A stretch of DNA of 64,000 bases, from contig DF239050.1 of assembly GCA_000507305.1 (NCBI GenBank), positions 272,361 to 336,360 of the forward strand, read 5' to 3'. The DNA comes from Breviolum minutum Mf 1.05b.01. Lineage: Eukaryota > Sar > Dinophyceae > Suessiales > Symbiodiniaceae. This document shows, piece by piece, positions 1 through 12,000 of this stretch. The notes under the pieces were generated by a model. That model saw only the letters and a list, made by a program, of their open reading frames with translations, did not search any database and had not been told where the DNA came from. The position numbers and the translations under genes were made by a program. The number at the start of each line of letters is the position of its first letter. The first letter of the stretch is position 1.

Positions 1-3000
1 CTCAAGCCTGGTCAGTTGGAAGTTCCAAGTAGAGAACAAAGTTGGTCGAATGACCCGTCGTCAGAAGCGTACCCTTTCGGCTCAGTACCTTTGCATTTGG
101 CCGTGCTGTGCATCTAGGCTCATGTGATTGATCAACATAAATCAATCTGATTTTATTTTCCCTTAAACATGATCCCACTGGTGTTTCAATCTGCTTCGCG
201 AGGACTAGTCAGTTAGCCCATTTTCCATGAATCTTGCATGAATACTCTGAACGTTGGATCTGAAACAATGATTCTGATTGTGCTGTGCGGCTCTACAAGG
301 TAAGTTTCAGATTCACATGTGCCGTCAGTGCCTCAAACTCTAGGCTAGTCAATTTCGCTTGGAAAAAGTCTGGGATATTATATGACTACTTTGTCATTTT
401 GGGCTGGTCAAAATCTAGAGGAAATCACATTTTTATCACATGCAGACCTTAATCAATGAAGCGTGCCTTGTAGGTTGGACACCTATAGTCTTTTGGGTTG
501 GGCTTCCGATCCTGGACCAAGATTGAAGTGCTTCAACTCATCTTCAAGTCTGGTAAACTAAACAGTTTTGTCATCGGTTTTGGTTCGGTCGTTTGCCATG
601 CTTCAAAAAGCTCGTGTGTTTTCGATCTCAAAATCTGTCTGGATTCGGAGGATTTCTCCTGGTCTAATTCATCTCAAATGCATTTGGAAGATCTCAATAG
701 ATCTCAAAACGTCTCAAAACGCTTTTCCACCACTTCTGCGTTCTCTTACCTCTGCAAACATCCTACCAGTCCTAGCTGTGTGTTCTGTTTGTCGTCTTCG
801 TGGAACCCCTAATCTCCTTGACGGGCAAAAACCACAGCGGAGGCAAATCAGTGAAGAGCACTTTCGGCTGAGATTCCTGTACCTGGACAAAAGAATGCTG
901 ACTTTCGTAGCATCAAAAACCATAAAAAACAGCAACTATCATGACAAAAAACACTACGAGTAAGTACGAAACTAATGAAACAAGGGAATCAAAATTAATC
1001 ATATGATAATCATACAAACAACAATTGCGATAGGGCACCAGGTGAGAAGTAGAGTCCCAACGCGCACCTGGCACAAGGCTCGCTTGATTGCATTGCGAAT
1101 TTGGCCCAAACCCAAAGGCTCCAACAAATAACAAATCTTTGCCTTCCATAAAAAGGCCGTAGATGTAAACTCCATCCTTGAAATCAAGGTGGAAACATCG
1201 GAAGTAGTGAAAACGACATTGCAGTGGCTGAAGTAGCATTTCGTTGACTTTGGTTCTCTTACTCTATGTTTGTGAGTAATTAAAGGTGGCAACAAGTCGT
1301 AAATTCTTGATTGCAGAGATCAAAGCCAAACAGCTGGTGAAGTGTTGAGGATCCAGCGTCTGGGGGTACCGTCAGCTCCTCCAAACAAAATGGAACCATG
1401 ATGAAGTGCAGCAAAAATGCTACGGCTGGTCACTTTGGTCAGCCCCAAAGTGGGAACTTCTAGACCAAGACTGAGATGAATTGAACGAATCGAGGAGAGG
1501 TAGTAGAGGTAAAGAATCTGTTTGATGAATCCAAATCCAATTCAAAATTCCGCATTCTGCATTCTCCTTTTTGGGATTGGTCACGTTGTCCATGACCTAC
1601 CAGGAAAGCAGCAATCTCATAGAGTCTCCATATTAGACACTTCACCCGCACAGCCGCAATGACTCATGACATGAGTGCTTCCAGGCTGATCTCTTTGCAT
1701 TTCAGGCCTTCTGCGAAAAAGAAAGCAAATCAATCTCTTCACCATGTTTTCTGGCATAGTTTTGCATGGCTCCAGTAAAGAACGCCTACAAGCATGAGCA
1801 CATTGTGAAGACAGGTCTGAAAGCTTCGACACAGCAAGTTGTTTTGAACAATATTGAAGATCACCACACCTGTGGGAAGAATATGCCGCTGATCCAATGT
1901 ACCGGCGGAGTCTTGCCCAAACTTGGTGAGGTCCGAAGCTATGCCAAAATATGCCAAGAACGTGATGGAACTTGGACAAAAACGCTCAAAACGTTTCCAC
2001 ACCCATGTCCTTTACTGTCCAATCCATGGAATTCTTTTCAGTTGACAAAGTTGATTGCAATCGAGCCACTCATTCCAGTTCTGGAAGAATGCCACACGTG
2101 CGATGATGTCTGGGAACCAACCTGGAGACAACTTGGATGATTCGGATCCAGAATTTGCCATGTTCCGTTTGGATATTCCTCAAATTATCAGAAACATTCT
2201 CAAGACTGGCCAGCTGCACTGCTCAATGGTTTCAAAGACAATGGACCCTTCTTGGACCTCGAATTCGTGTGAGATGCAAGTTGCATGAAGATCATGAAGT
2301 TGCAACAAGCTACATCTTGAGTGTAATAGTCACGATGCTATCCACAACATAATGCTGAAGGTAATCTTTTGCAATTAGCACCAGCTGCCACACACATGTA
2401 TTTCAGAGCTAGCCGCGCATTTTCTTCGGGATTTCGGGACTATCGGATGCCAAAATCATGCGAAAGGTTGTTCCAAGCCAAGCGCATGGAAGAAAGCCAA
2501 GGCAAGCCGATCAGAATTTGTCCCAAGCTGTACAGGAGTCATCGACAAAGACTATGACTATGCTTCGCATAGTCATCTCAAAGCCTGCAGGATATGAGCT
2601 CTGTCACTGAACTGTATGAAATTGAGCCATGGAACACTAGATATAACTACAAAGGTCAAGAGTCAATATACAATATCAATACAATGTCATTACAATCCAA
2701 TGCACGAAAGGCTTGTCGTTGGAACCAAGAGACTTGAGCAGCGTCTGGAAATACTTCTCCGTCCCTCATTACCAGGACTGACCTCGGCAACAAAGAAGCG
2801 TATGATCAAACAGAAAACATTTAAACAAGAAGTTATTTATGGAACTGGATAAATCGTACTCTACAGCCTACAGCACAACGTCTTCAGAACTTCTTGGTGC
2901 TGATCGAGTCTTTGCTTTCTATCCCGTTTTATGTCGAAGCATTCTTAGAATTTTTCGGCGTTTTAACCTGTCACATGTTGATCAAAGACTGCTTGAACAT

Positions 3001-6000
3001 CTCCTCTGATGGGTGTGGCAATATTTGTGGGAAACTCGAAGACTCAACGGTTCTTTTAAAGCTTCGAATCAATTAAGGCCAGCACTGGATTTGAGACCGA
3101 CAAATGGGACATGATCCTGTACTTCTCTTGAGTCGGTCAGCACCTTAAGCTCAAAGAAATCTCTTCGAGGCTTTCGCATCACAAAAAAATTGGTTCTGTA
3201 AGTTGCACATTAATTTTTGGCCGGTTTCACTAGCAAAGCTACATGCTATCCTTGCAGTATTTCTTATGCATGAGAGGTATACTGGTTAAAGAGCAGAACC
3301 AGGAAAACAGTGAACAAAAAAGAATCACACACTATTGGTAGTCGATAGAGGCAACAGGGGGCAACATTAGCCACTGATTCAAATGCAACAGCCAAATGGT
3401 AGTGACAAATGACAGAAAGATCCCACATGAAGCAGCTGCGATTTACAAGTATGAGATGGCATGAGATCACTAATGCTCCTATAGCAAATAAGCTTTACAC
3501 TGTCAGGTCAGGATACATGCACTGCATACATCTACAGGCAAGATCCTGCAAGTGTGCCTCTTTTTGATTCCTCAAACAAACGATACACCTAGACATCCAT
3601 ACCTGAGAGGAACTGCGCGCAAAAGATGTGTTGCTTGCTCCATGCAAAACTTGCTAGGGCTTGGGATGGGTTTCACCTCACTTTTGAAAACTTTTGAAAT
3701 ATTTGTTGCATGTACACTTTTAGAACAAGGCTCCAAAGCATGCACACCAATTATAACTTTTGCACTCTTGGGCAGATCAGCAAATGGTTGGACTTCAATG
3801 ACGAAGCAAGAAGCTACCCCACGGTTTCTGGTAGGCTTCCTGGTATGAAATACCTAGCTACTTTTCCTTTCTATTCCTTTGCATTGCGAGATGGGTGCTG
3901 AAGTAGAGTGTCTGTCTCTCCATGTCACTTGCAGTTTAGGCTGTCAGTTCTCTGAGATGTTCCTGTAAGGTACAGGCATTGAGAGCACATTGCTATGTGG
4001 CCACAAGGACGCAAGCAAGTAGAAATGTGCCGATCCAAGCAAACAACACATTCCCCGTCCTGCAATGCACATGAAGCACCGAAAAATGAAAGAGAAAAAT
4101 AGCAAAGGTTTCAACATTAAAATAGCAAAATAAAAGAGAAACATCCAAAAGAGAAAATGTTGGACATTCAACATTCACCTGTTTCAACGTTTTGTATTTT
4201 TGTATTGTGGTTTCATGTGGTTTCATGTTTGACTCATCTGAAACGACTTTTACGACAACGCCTCTGCGACTTGAAACACTTGTGGAGTTGGCTCTTCAGG
4301 AGGAGCTGAAGCCGATGCCCAAGAGTCCATGGCTGGCCATAAGTGAAATCTGCCATCACCTCAAAAATCTGCCATCAAATTGAAACGACACCATCTTGTT
4401 GCACTAATTGTGACACCATCTAGCAGTAGCTTGCGAGTATCTTCCATATCACCTGCCTTCATTTAAAAATATTTAAACCAACTAAATGTATTCTATCAAT
4501 GGTTTTCGCCAAAAATGATTTTCAAGTAATTTGGATAACATGCAGAATGCTTTTCGCCCAGTGACTATTCGTCCCTTGGTTCCTGATCTTCCAGGAACCT
4601 CGAAAGCCTGCACCCAGGTGCTCGCCCACTAGCCTGCCAAGACTGCATGAATTGAGTGAATTTCAAGATGAATATTTGAGGATACAACTCATCGATATGA
4701 CCATATTGTTGCATCTCATGGCGTAACATGTGCCATCAATTCACTATCTATCATCGATCGAGAAAAATGATGAAAATGACATTTGTGATTTAGAGCCTTC
4801 CAGCGTATACAACTGCATGGCCCTCATTGTCTTCGGTCAAACGGCCCGATTGATTTCGAGTTCCTCTTTGGTACCTGCCGGCTGACAAGCGGCAGGACAG
4901 CTGCAACAAGGCAGCATGGAACAAGTAATCCCACACAACAAGTGCGCACACACGACATGTTTATCATTGCATTTTTTGAACCTTACATGTTGGCTTTGCA
5001 GTTTACCGATATGTGCCATACAGTGGAGGACGTGTGCCAACCAAGGACTGCCAAGAGGGCACTGCTTCGTAAAATCAATGGAGTGTCTGCGACCGTCAAA
5101 TTTGCCCCGGATGGTGTAAGCACCTGGTCCGGGCAGCAAAGCCCTCATCAAACTTCCCGGCTTTGTTGAAATGTTTGCTCAAGCAACCACAACAATAATT
5201 CTATCTCAGGATGAATTTCTACCGGTGGTCGTTGGCCCGCAACTGGTCAGGCCTACATCATCTACACCTCTTCCTTTCACAATTCCGTTGTCGAATCGGA
5301 GTTCAAACTCGCAAACGTCATGATTCCGTCCACCGTAGGTGTAGTAGCCGCGCCTTAGCATGCACAGCATCTTGCAGGTCGGTGAAATTTTCTGCAAGAA
5401 TTGCCTGAGGTGCAAACCATGATCCGCTTGGAACTGACCAAATAGGCCTTTGGCACTGACATGAACAGATCTCACACCATTGAGGCGTGGGATATCGCAC
5501 AAAATACTGTGGAACGGAGAAGGGATGAGTGCCCAGGTTACATGGACATGTGACACTTTAAAAGTGACATATCAATGTGTCAAGGTGTGATTATCTGTGT
5601 CTTAAGGAATGTAATTGACCTGTTCCTCAAGATGATGTCAAAAATGAAAGCATAGGAAAGCCTTCAACACTCATCAACACTCAATTTGGAATTTGGAAAT
5701 TTTATGAAACTGTTTCCTGTATGTGCAAGAAATTTGGTGAGCATGAACTCAATGACGTCAAGAGTTCAATTTGTTCCATCAACTGTGTCTGTGTCTGCGT
5801 TCTTGCAAATTTCAAACAAATCTTGTATTGCATCACATTTTCCCCAAAGTTTCCTTGCATTTTTCCTCATATTCTTATTGTTGTTTTGTATCATGTCATG
5901 TCCGCATCGAAGTCAAAAAACACAGCCAAGGTACTGAACTGGCAGCGTTGGAGTCAAGCTGGGTGTTCGAACAGCCATTTGCTGATGGGACAAGAGTGCA

Positions 6001-9000
6001 TCTCGTGCTCGAGACCGTTGGCGACATAGTGGACAAGCTACGAAGAAGATAGCACCAAGGAGGCAAAAGACGGTGAGAACACCACCTATTATCCAGCCTT
6101 GTGGAAACTTGATGGACATGAAAAGAGTTTACAAAAACTATCCATTAGTTTTGAACATGTTGGAGCATTGTCAACAAATGTGAACAGAACACGTGTTCAA
6201 CACATCTTAAAGTTCAACATCATTTCAACCAAACACCTCAAAGTCCGGCTGAAGTTTTCTTGCCGGGTCACTGAGATCCATCGGATCTGTTTCCCTTTGA
6301 CACTCCCTCTTGTTCTTCCCGCCGAACACATATCCAGCTATGCAAGAGGTACACCTTGACTGGACAGTTCACAAAGTGATTATACACACATGTGACATGC
6401 ATACGCGCACATTGCCACATTGCATTTGCAGATACTTGCAGTCTTTTCGACCCCACTGATTGTGAAACCCAAAAATATTCCCTTTCAACACATTGAAACC
6501 ATGAGACCCTTCGTCGGTGGCAGAGAAGCATGTCCGGCAGTTCTCTACGCATCTCTCGCACGTGAAATTTTTCGTGGCAAAATATGTTGCGTCGCCTTGG
6601 ACAGGATTTGGGGAAATCTTGATGTGATCGCTTCATTCGGTCATAGGCGAGTGGTATCCAAAAGGGTAGCAGTTGAAGGAACCAATATGAAGCAATGATA
6701 TGGAGATGTTTTGATTCGTCACTGAGGCCTTCACACGTGTCACATTTGCCAGGACCTGCTGCATTGCAGGAAGTGCAAAATGGTCCACAGGGTGAGCAAT
6801 TTCCTTTGTCATATGTATAGCGTCTATCCTTGGTTCAAAACATTGCCAGCATCTGAATGCCGTGCAGCAAGCTTTTGATTGACTTCAAAAGCCCAGCCGC
6901 AACACATGTTACATTTGCAACATTAAAGATCAGCCCAAAAAAGCTAGTTATACAGAATACGAGTTCCCAAAGTACCACGTATGTATGACCTATGTATGAC
7001 TCTGTCTGGACTGTCTCCGACATAGTGAAGCAAAAATGCGGTAGTGAGTCGCACTCTCCTGCATCACAATCACCAGCTCCCGCAATGCTACAGGTGCTGC
7101 AGTGAGAAGTGCAAGCTCCACACCCAGTGCCATTCCTGCCAAATTTGAATGCACACACAACGAGAAAGACTCTCTAAGTCTGAGCACACTCTGTTGCTAT
7201 ATCAACATTGATTTCAAGAACCAGTTACAGGGTAATATAGGTTGGGTTGTACGTATGGTTCAATATTCAAGATTGATGTTGAAGTTTCGCCCTACAACTG
7301 TGCCGTGTTACAACTCGTTACTCAAGTCCTCCAATTCCCGTAACCTTTGAAGCATTTCCCTTTGTCACAATCAGCAGGCCCAGAACCTGAATTTGCACAA
7401 CATCAAGGTGCATTTGTTTGTTTGACATCTACTGAATCTACATGAATCTACTGCATTTAAACATATCTAAACTACATTTCACATCAAGTCACTACTGCAG
7501 CTAAGGCAGTAAGAGCTGCAGGCTTTGCAAATTCCTTTGACCTCACGTGGTTCAAGGCAATTTGTCAATCTGTCAATCTGTGCCTTAGACATGCAAATCA
7601 TCTAAACCAACAAACTTCCGCGGAAAAAAAAACTGCAAAAAAAATATCCGTTGCTACAGGCCCTTCTCAGGCCCCACTTAGTGGTGTTTTATGCAAAACT
7701 TCTCCCAAAAACAGCAGGTCACCATGATGTATTGATCTTTGCAGCCATTTATATCACACTTGCCAGCGCCAGCCGTGTCACACCTGGAGCAGCAATTTGG
7801 ACTTTGAAGTCTAACTTTGCGAGTTGAAGCACAAAAAAAACGTGAAGGATAAGGATACGCCCCAACAAAAATCATCCCCCAAACAAAAGAATTGATAGAA
7901 TACGAAAGAATCTGCCTGTTGCAGTTTGCACCGCAGGCATCGCACTTTTTGCCAAGAAGATCACTCCTGGCAGGCAAGGCCAAAATAATTCACTTGTGGA
8001 GATGCGCACAAGATTTGCCATTGTTTCCGAAACATTCAACCGGCCCGGTCTTTGTATATCCACTTTCGCAACTGGAGCACCAGTCAGGCCTTGGCTTCAT
8101 AGCTTCGAAAGTTTAGAAAGTCAATCCTGAAGTTTCTCTAAGCTCCCAGCGCGAGGCAATAATCGCAGTGTGGGACATAACAAGGATCCGGTGGAGGTGG
8201 TGGTGGTGGTGGTGCAGGAGGCACATATGGACTCCGCCGCCGATCATCAAAGCTTCTGCGTCGATCATCAAAGCTCCGTCGGCGGTCATCGAAACTTCGT
8301 CGGCGGTCATCGAAACTTCTTCGTCGAGGTGGACTCGGCGGTGGACTGCGCCGTCGTGGGGAGGGCTGAGCACCTCAATCATTTTCTCCGTTTTTGTTGG
8401 GAGGCCTTTTGGAATATTGCCAATTTGCAGCTTCAACAGCCTAACGGAACTATTTTAGAGTCACCCCTTGCAAATAATGTCTTGCAAATCTTCGAAATAA
8501 TTTTGAAATTCACCGAATTTCCTAGGGAAGCCGAAGGCACGCACTGCAAAAAGTAGCCCCACGAATATCAACCAGCGGATCATTGCGGGATCAGCCTGAA
8601 AAGGTCTGTAGAAGCACTGCAGGGATCCGTAGGAGCAATCTTTTTATAGAAATCTGCTTTGCATTTTTACATCGGTTTGCTATCTTGTGCCATCTTGTTG
8701 AGATTTATATGATAATGCTTTACTGTAATCAGTTTTTTTCAAGCTGAGCCAAAAGAGCAGAAGCATGCTCTTGCAGAGAAGACAGGGCATCACATGTTCA
8801 TCCAAAACATTCCTGATTGCATGAACTCACAATCCATATGACTTGCTTCGAGGAAATTTTCCTCATATCAGATCATGTCTTCATCAAAATAAAAAAAACA
8901 CCCGAATACTGTGAGGCTGGAGCCACATCTCAGGCACCTGCGTTGCAACTGGCTACAGGATACCAACTACATATAGCTACATGGTTTCAGTGATGTTTTG

Positions 9001-12000
9001 CCCAATGAGAACAAAAAACACACAGAAATCTCGAGGTCTGACATCTGTCGGTGTGAACCTCGTTCACAAAAATGGACTTGCCCAACTCCTCTAGCTCTGC
9101 CGTCATCACCTTTCATCACTTCAATTGTCTTTACCAAGCTCTATGGTCAGTGATGAACTTCTGGCAAACAACAATAAACAGTAAGTTTGAGCGCGTAAAG
9201 TACACGATGATACGGATGTAGACTAGTAGACTATCTAAGCATGATCTAAGAATGCTGCGATCAATCCTTTGATCGCCTTTCGGAAGGCCTGGCAAGATTG
9301 AAATGAACACATTGCACACGATAGCAGCAGATACAGCAACTGATACTGTAGCAAAAAAAGTGAAATCATGTGAAATCTTCAAATTAGAGCTATAGACTTA
9401 CAATCAAACACTTTATGCAGGTTGCATAAAACATTTGTTTCTTGCCAATGTCCCATGCTGGACCTCTCACAATTTGACTCAAACGTGTACTGTGGTGTCC
9501 TTCAAGGAGCTATCCATGGTCCATAAGAGCTTGTTGTAGCCTTGTGCTTCCAACATGTGCAAAGCATTCAAGCCAACACTATTTGCACTCTCAGTACGAA
9601 CTCGTCTACGACCCCGTCTACAGACTCCACAGCGAACAGTTTGATAGACTCTGCCCCCAACAATGCAGGCTGTGGGCTCTATTTGACGAAATTGTTTGAG
9701 CTAAGGCTTGAACGCAAGCATTCTTGCTTCACTACTGTGTTCATCGATTCCTTTGCAAGAAAACCAAAGTGCCCCAAACTTACCAGCGGAAACATGATGA
9801 AACAAGAGTGACAGGAATTTCATTGTGTCTTTTGGGCAAGAACTACGGACTGATGAAAAAGAGCTGAGATAGTGGGCAACCATAGATGGATACGAATGGC
9901 ACAGCACACTCGTGAAACAAAAGGTAGAAGCAACCTGTTAGCAGCAGCAGACGAAGAAAAAGCCGAGACAAATAGCAAAACCAAAGATATCAAGTAGGCG
10001 GAAGCCTCAAACAGGGGAGCAGGAAGAAAGTCGATAGAGGCCAAGAGGTTCAGAAGGAATGTTTCAAAACGCTCAAGAACTCGTGCAGAAAGAAAACCAT
10101 TCGTTGAGGAAGTCTTCAGCAACGTCAAAAGCGAGGTAGCAAACGGGTTCAGAAGCGGTGGGTATAATGTCGGCTGGCAACTTGCTCAGTTGTTCAAGCA
10201 ATTGTTGGAAGGGAAGACTTTTCTTGTATGCAGGACATTAAAGGACAGCTCTGAATTTCGGCAGAGGTTGGTGTCCTCGTACTGTGTAGGAAACTTCAGC
10301 TCGCACACATCAAGCCTGACAGATCATAAATTCTGATCTCAACTTTGGATATTTTTTTGAGTTGAGTTGTGTATGCAGTAACCATGCCAAAGGTGCGCAA
10401 AAGGTTTCGGCAGTTTATCCTGAATGGAGGCTGCTGTGGCATCCATGACCTTCAAAATTGCATCTCTGCCAGGAGCAGCCCAGGAGGATGTCAAAGGCAT
10501 GCAAAGTTCATAAGTTCATACAAAGTTCCACAGTAAGAAGCCGGCATCATCAGCTGACTTGCCATCACCGCCACCACCACCCGCCGACACCATGCTTTGC
10601 ATCCCAAGCAAAAGCTTGAATGCCTGACAGAGAAACGCATTTTTTTATCCTCTTGCCGTTGTCTTCCTACGCGAGAAAGAAATGCTTCTGGACTTATGGA
10701 CTCTAAGGTTTAAGTTGGTCTTCCAGACGAGAAAAAGTGAGCAGGATGCCTCCTCTTGAGCGCACGTGATGTTGCCTTGAGTGATGTTTTGACGACTGTC
10801 AGATCAGTAGAGGCTTTTCTCACTCAGCGACTGTCACATTTCGCCGAGAATCAATTGTCATGTAGACCGAAGGCTTCTGGCATTGGGTACAACCTTGGCA
10901 TGACCAAATGGCAAACAAAATGGTTGGATCACAAAATGCCAAAGTTGTGGGAAATTGTGGTAAGTCCAGCACGGCAAGCTGCGGATGTATTCCACAAACT
11001 CCTAGGGTAAGTGAGTCCAATAAGGATCTGGTTTCAAACTCTACAGATTGACAAAACGACTCTGACACCTCGACATTCTCAGCACCAGGGGCAAAGTAAA
11101 TTCCACTGGAAGAGTACCTGTGAAACACGAGGATTGTGCACACTAAACGACTTTTCTCAATAACGTGCAGGCTATAGTGACTATAACGATGTTCTGATTG
11201 CGTCAGATGCGATTGTCTTTGCATATGTCATATGTCTTGTACCTTGAGATCCGAGGTCACTTGTATTGATCTTTCTGATTCACCGCTTCTGGACAAATAA
11301 ACGTGGCCAAGATCCTGGGCTGCACAAAGTGCGCGTTAATCTTTCTGTGGCAGTGATGCTACGATGGCGTTGGGAATGTAATTCGCACCGTCATTCGCTT
11401 CAATATCACTCTTTAGACAAGACACGTTGATATGAGGAGTTTGTCTTTGTCATCCGTGACTCGTCCGCCATAGTTGATCTGAGCTCCCAGGAAGTTGAGT
11501 ACTTTGTATGGCACATCCTGGCTCAGATCTTTTTGCATGGAGCGAATCGATGGATATCCATGGAAGTTCACGTTGTCTCGTGGAACACCGTGGAACTTCG
11601 CAATTGTTTTCAAAAGCAAAGCTATGCAAACTTCAAAATCTCATTACAGATCTCTCCTTGTACTTGTTGACAAACAGCATTAGCTGCTGCCGGCAAACTG
11701 CCAAATCCTGAGCTTCTAACAAGCTGCAAGCTGAAAAACATAGTTTTTATACACGTCTTTGAGGGGTTTTTAGGTGTAGCATAGTATACTATGTGGATTA
11801 CAGTGATGCAGACTGATGGTGAGGACCAAATATCACACCATGTCACAAGCAGAAAACAGCGAAAACAGCTATAGTGGTCTTTCATGGTCTTCATTGAAAT
11901 TGTTCCAACTCACAGCATTTGAGAAAGCGCCTCCGGTGTGAAGCCATAGGGAATGTTCCAACCAATTGGACCAAACTTCCGTCGATCCTCACAGCCAGCA

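Larger units (their letters stand above)
2258..8923 (-). other. 6.67-kb dynein intron containing a nested gene
   Basis: The donor is GC after VPEM(TG) and the acceptor is AG before [12 protein letters not shown]; the reading frame closes exactly. No dynein residues are missing between the two exons, so everything inside is intronic for dynein. Bases 4570-8597 hold a cysteine-rich membrane protein gene on the same strand. Bases 2258-4570 and 8600-8923 hold no ORF I recognise; 3' exons of the nested gene may lie in 2300-4500. Confidence 0.82.

Noticed and set aside
913..1295. A 108-residue continuous ORF over the GLFMEG-GARWD region
   Set aside because: It reads through intron 1068-1142; the conserved GLF.EGARWD requires removal of 75 bases.
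8168..8458. Plus-strand ORFs with tryptophan and valine runs
   Set aside because: They are the reverse-strand shadow of the RRRSFDD and poly-proline exon of the nested membrane-protein gene.
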